DNA of 64,000 nucleotides from Bacteroidetes bacterium GWA2_32_17 (GTDB lineage Bacteria; Bacteroidota; Bacteroidia; Bacteroidales; GWA2-32-17): NCBI GenBank assembly GCA_001769035.1, contig MENF01000066.1, positions 1 to 64,000 of the forward strand, read 5' to 3'. Shown piece by piece: positions 62,368 to 64,000 of this stretch (position 1 is its first letter; each line of letters starts with the position of its first letter). The notes under the pieces were generated by a model. It saw only the letters and a program-made list of their open reading frames with translations, ran no database searches and was not told where the DNA came from. The position numbers and the translations under genes were made by a program.

Positions 62368-63804
62368 ATGAAAAGAATTTTTAAAAAAATAATATTTATT
62401 CTAATATTTATAATGTCTCAACATTATATAATGGCTAAAAGCAACGATTCGCTTTCGTATTACCTTAAAATTGCTGCCGAAAATAATCCCGGACTTAAAA
62501 CGGAATTTTTAAAATACTCAGCATCACTCGAAAAAATTATTCCTGCCGGCTCTTTACCCGACCCGCAATTAGAATTAGGATTTTATTTAAAGCCAATGGA
62601 ATTGGTTGCAGGAAATCAAATTGCCGACATAAAGCTTATGCAAATGTTTCCTTGGTTCGGAACTCTTAAAAGCGCTAAAGACGAAGCATCTAAGATGGCA
62701 ATTTCAAATTTCGAGAATTTTATTAATTACAGAAACGAGTTGTTTTATAATACTAAAGTGATTTATTATAACTTATTTCAAATAAAAAAGGATATTGAGA
62801 TTACTGGAAAAAATCTCAAAATTTTAAAAACTATTGAACAAATTGTTTTAATAAAGTACAAATCAAATTCCGGAAATAGTTCTGTCGCAACCGGAGCATC
62901 AATGGGAACAGGTTCAAATAATCAAACTTCAGGAAGTTCTGCAATGGGAAGTATGGGAAATCAATCGCAATCAGGTAATGCCAATTCTTCGTCTGCATCA
63001 AGTTCTTCATCAATGAGCTCGGCAGGTTCTTCAATGTCGTCAGGTGGTCAAAATCAAATGGTTAATTTGTTCAGAATTCAGATAGAAATAAATTTACTCG
63101 AAAATAATTTAGCATTACTCAATGATAAACTTAAAACTGAAAAGGTAAGTTTTAACCGTTATTTAAACAGATTGCCCGAAACTGAAGTTTTTATTCAGGA
63201 TACTTTAATCGAAGACGAATTACCAATTAACACTAATTCTTTAATTGATAGCATTGCCAATAACCCAATGGTAAAAATGTATCTTGCCGATTCTGTTGCA
63301 TATAATGCCCGTGCAAAAATGCTCAAAAAAATGAGTTACCCAATGATTGGGCTTGGTGTTAATTATTCTGTAATTAACAAATCGTCAAGTAGCACAAGTA
63401 TGATGAATGGGAAAGATATGATAATGCCAATGTTAGCAGTTACTTTACCAATTTACAGAAAGAAATATAATTCAATGATACATGAAGCCGAATTACTTCG
63501 CGACGCTTCTGCAAAATTATCACAAAGTGTAATAAATGATTTACGTTTTGAATTTCAACAAACTATACAAAATTATAATGACGCAAACCGAAGAATTACA
63601 CTTTATGCAAAACAATCAGATTTAGCCGAAAATAGTTTAAATATTTTAATTACTTCGTTCTCTGCTAATGGAACTGATTTTGAAGAAATTTTGAGAATGG
63701 AGAATCAGTTATTAGACTATGAACTAAAAAAAATACAAGCTGTTATAGATAAAAATTCTTTAATTGCTCAACTGCTTTATTTATCGGGATTTAATTATAA
63801 ATAA
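62368..63804 (+). CDS. TolC/CusC-family outer-membrane efflux protein with Ser-rich insertion
   Basis: A 478-residue protein with a signal sequence. It begins YYLKIAAENNPGLKTEFLKY, then PDPQLELGF and MQMFPWFGTLKSAKDEA, the usual pattern of TolC-type proteins of metal pumps in Bacteroidota. Long helices occur in two repeats. Residues about 170-235 are a low-complexity stretch rich in Ser, Gly, Asn and Met (SGNSSVATGASMGTG, SSASSSSSMSSAGSSMSSGG) that sits between two helices, where other family members have a short turn. It forms the outer-membrane channel of the pump encoded upstream. Confidence 0.9.
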   Translation: MKRIFKKIIFILIFIMSQHYIMAKSNDSLSYYLKIAAENNPGLKTEFLKYSASLEKIIPAGSLPDPQLELGFYLKPMELVAGNQIADIKLMQMFPWFGTLKSAKDEASKMAISNFENFINYRNELFYNTKVIYYNLFQIKKDIEITGKNLKILKTIEQIVLIKYKSNSGNSSVATGASMGTGSNNQTSGSSAMGSMGNQSQSGNANSSSASSSSSMSSAGSSMSSGGQNQMVNLFRIQIEINLLENNLALLNDKLKTEKVSFNRYLNRLPETEVFIQDTLIEDELPINTNSLIDSIANNPMVKMYLADSVAYNARAKMLKKMSYPMIGLGVNYSVINKSSSSTSMMNGKDMIMPMLAVTLPIYRKKYNSMIHEAELLRDASAKLSQSVINDLRFEFQQTIQNYNDANRRITLYAKQSDLAENSLNILITSFSANGTDFEEILRMENQLLDYELKKIQAVIDKNSLIAQLLYLSGFNYK

Positions 63805-63811
63805 AAACAAT

Positions 63812-64000
63812 ATGGACATTAAAAAACTAATTTTAAATAAATATCTTAAAAATTCTTTGCTTTTAATTGCAGGACTTTTTTTGGGGTGGCTTTTCTTTTA
63901 TCATTCAGGAAATACAATGATTGATAACAAAGAACAAAATACAGAAAAAAGCACAATATGGACTTGCTCAATGCACCCTCAAATACGTATGGACAAACCA
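63812..64000 (+). CDS. cusB: CusB-like periplasmic adaptor (start only; cut by window edge)
   Basis: 63 residues are visible. A membrane anchor SLLLIAGLFLGWLFFYHSG is followed by a linker and the start of a heavy-metal-binding domain (STIWTCSMHPQIRMDKP). This layout, an anchor followed by YTCPMHP, is typical of CusB-type adaptor proteins that link CusA to TolC. It follows the TolC gene by 7 bp, giving the order CusA-CusC-CusB. Confidence 0.88.
   Translation, partial: MDIKKLILNKYLKNSLLLIAGLFLGWLFFYHSGNTMIDNKEQNTEKSTIWTCSMHPQIRMDKP

Overview
The window is AT-rich DNA from a member of the Bacteroidota. I am confident of the phylum only. The grounds are thirteen proteins with type A C-terminal sorting domains of the type IX secretion system (T9SS), a PorP/SprF family protein beside an OmpA-type protein, TAnnTTTG promoter boxes, and HYC_CC_PP, GxxExxY and CotH family genes. 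No rRNA, tRNA or CRISPR array was recognised.

Positions 1-3881 hold the most unusual structure: a tandem array of gene cassettes, all read on the minus strand. Each cassette is bounded by short inverted boxes (GTTA... / ...TAAC) whose variable bases match within a cassette and differ between cassettes. The cassettes are separated by a 258-bp element with a large imperfect hairpin. This is the logic of integron cassettes and attC sites, but the element is longer than usual attC sites and no integrase gene is visible. The cargo is a poly-proline lipoprotein, two identical copies of a membrane/coiled-coil protein (an exact 965-bp tandem duplication), and a PIN toxin with a small overlapping partner.

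Positions 4154-20002 are housekeeping: a COG2403-type GTPase, a GxxExxY pseudogene, and a complete minus-strand thiamine operon (thiS-thiC-tenI/thiE-thiD-thiE-thiG-thiH-thiF) behind a TPP riboswitch at about 14560-14665. After it come a thioredoxin-like protein, a secreted C45-like hydrolase, a hydroxyacid dehydrogenase, a DUF2148 ferredoxin-domain protein and an FKBP lipoprotein.

Positions 20302-30817 are a plus-strand operon of six secreted T9SS cargo proteins: a glycosidase-like protein, a beta-helix protein, two CotH proteins and two beta-propellers. They are joined by 4-bp ATGA overlaps. The end of each sorting domain also encodes a strong Shine-Dalgarno sequence for the next gene, and three sorting domains carry an in-frame palindromic repeat. 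Positions 31176-38619 hold PorP/SprF, an OmpA/PorE-like protein and a SiaA-SiaB-SiaC type partner-switching set: a TPR-SpoIIE phosphatase, a double SiaB kinase and SiaC.

Positions 38884-64000 hold a Trp/His-rich secreted protein, a lytic transglycosylase between two MITE-like elements, a short cation diffusion facilitator, secreted M43 and S8 proteases, and two copies of a sorting-domain-protein/HYC_CC_PP pair. The right end is a heavy-metal (probably copper) block of small metal-binding-domain proteins, DUF2231, DUF302 and CusA-TolC-CusB, cut off by the window edge. Three genes in this half share an ECF-sigma-like promoter (AACC-N16-GTCT).
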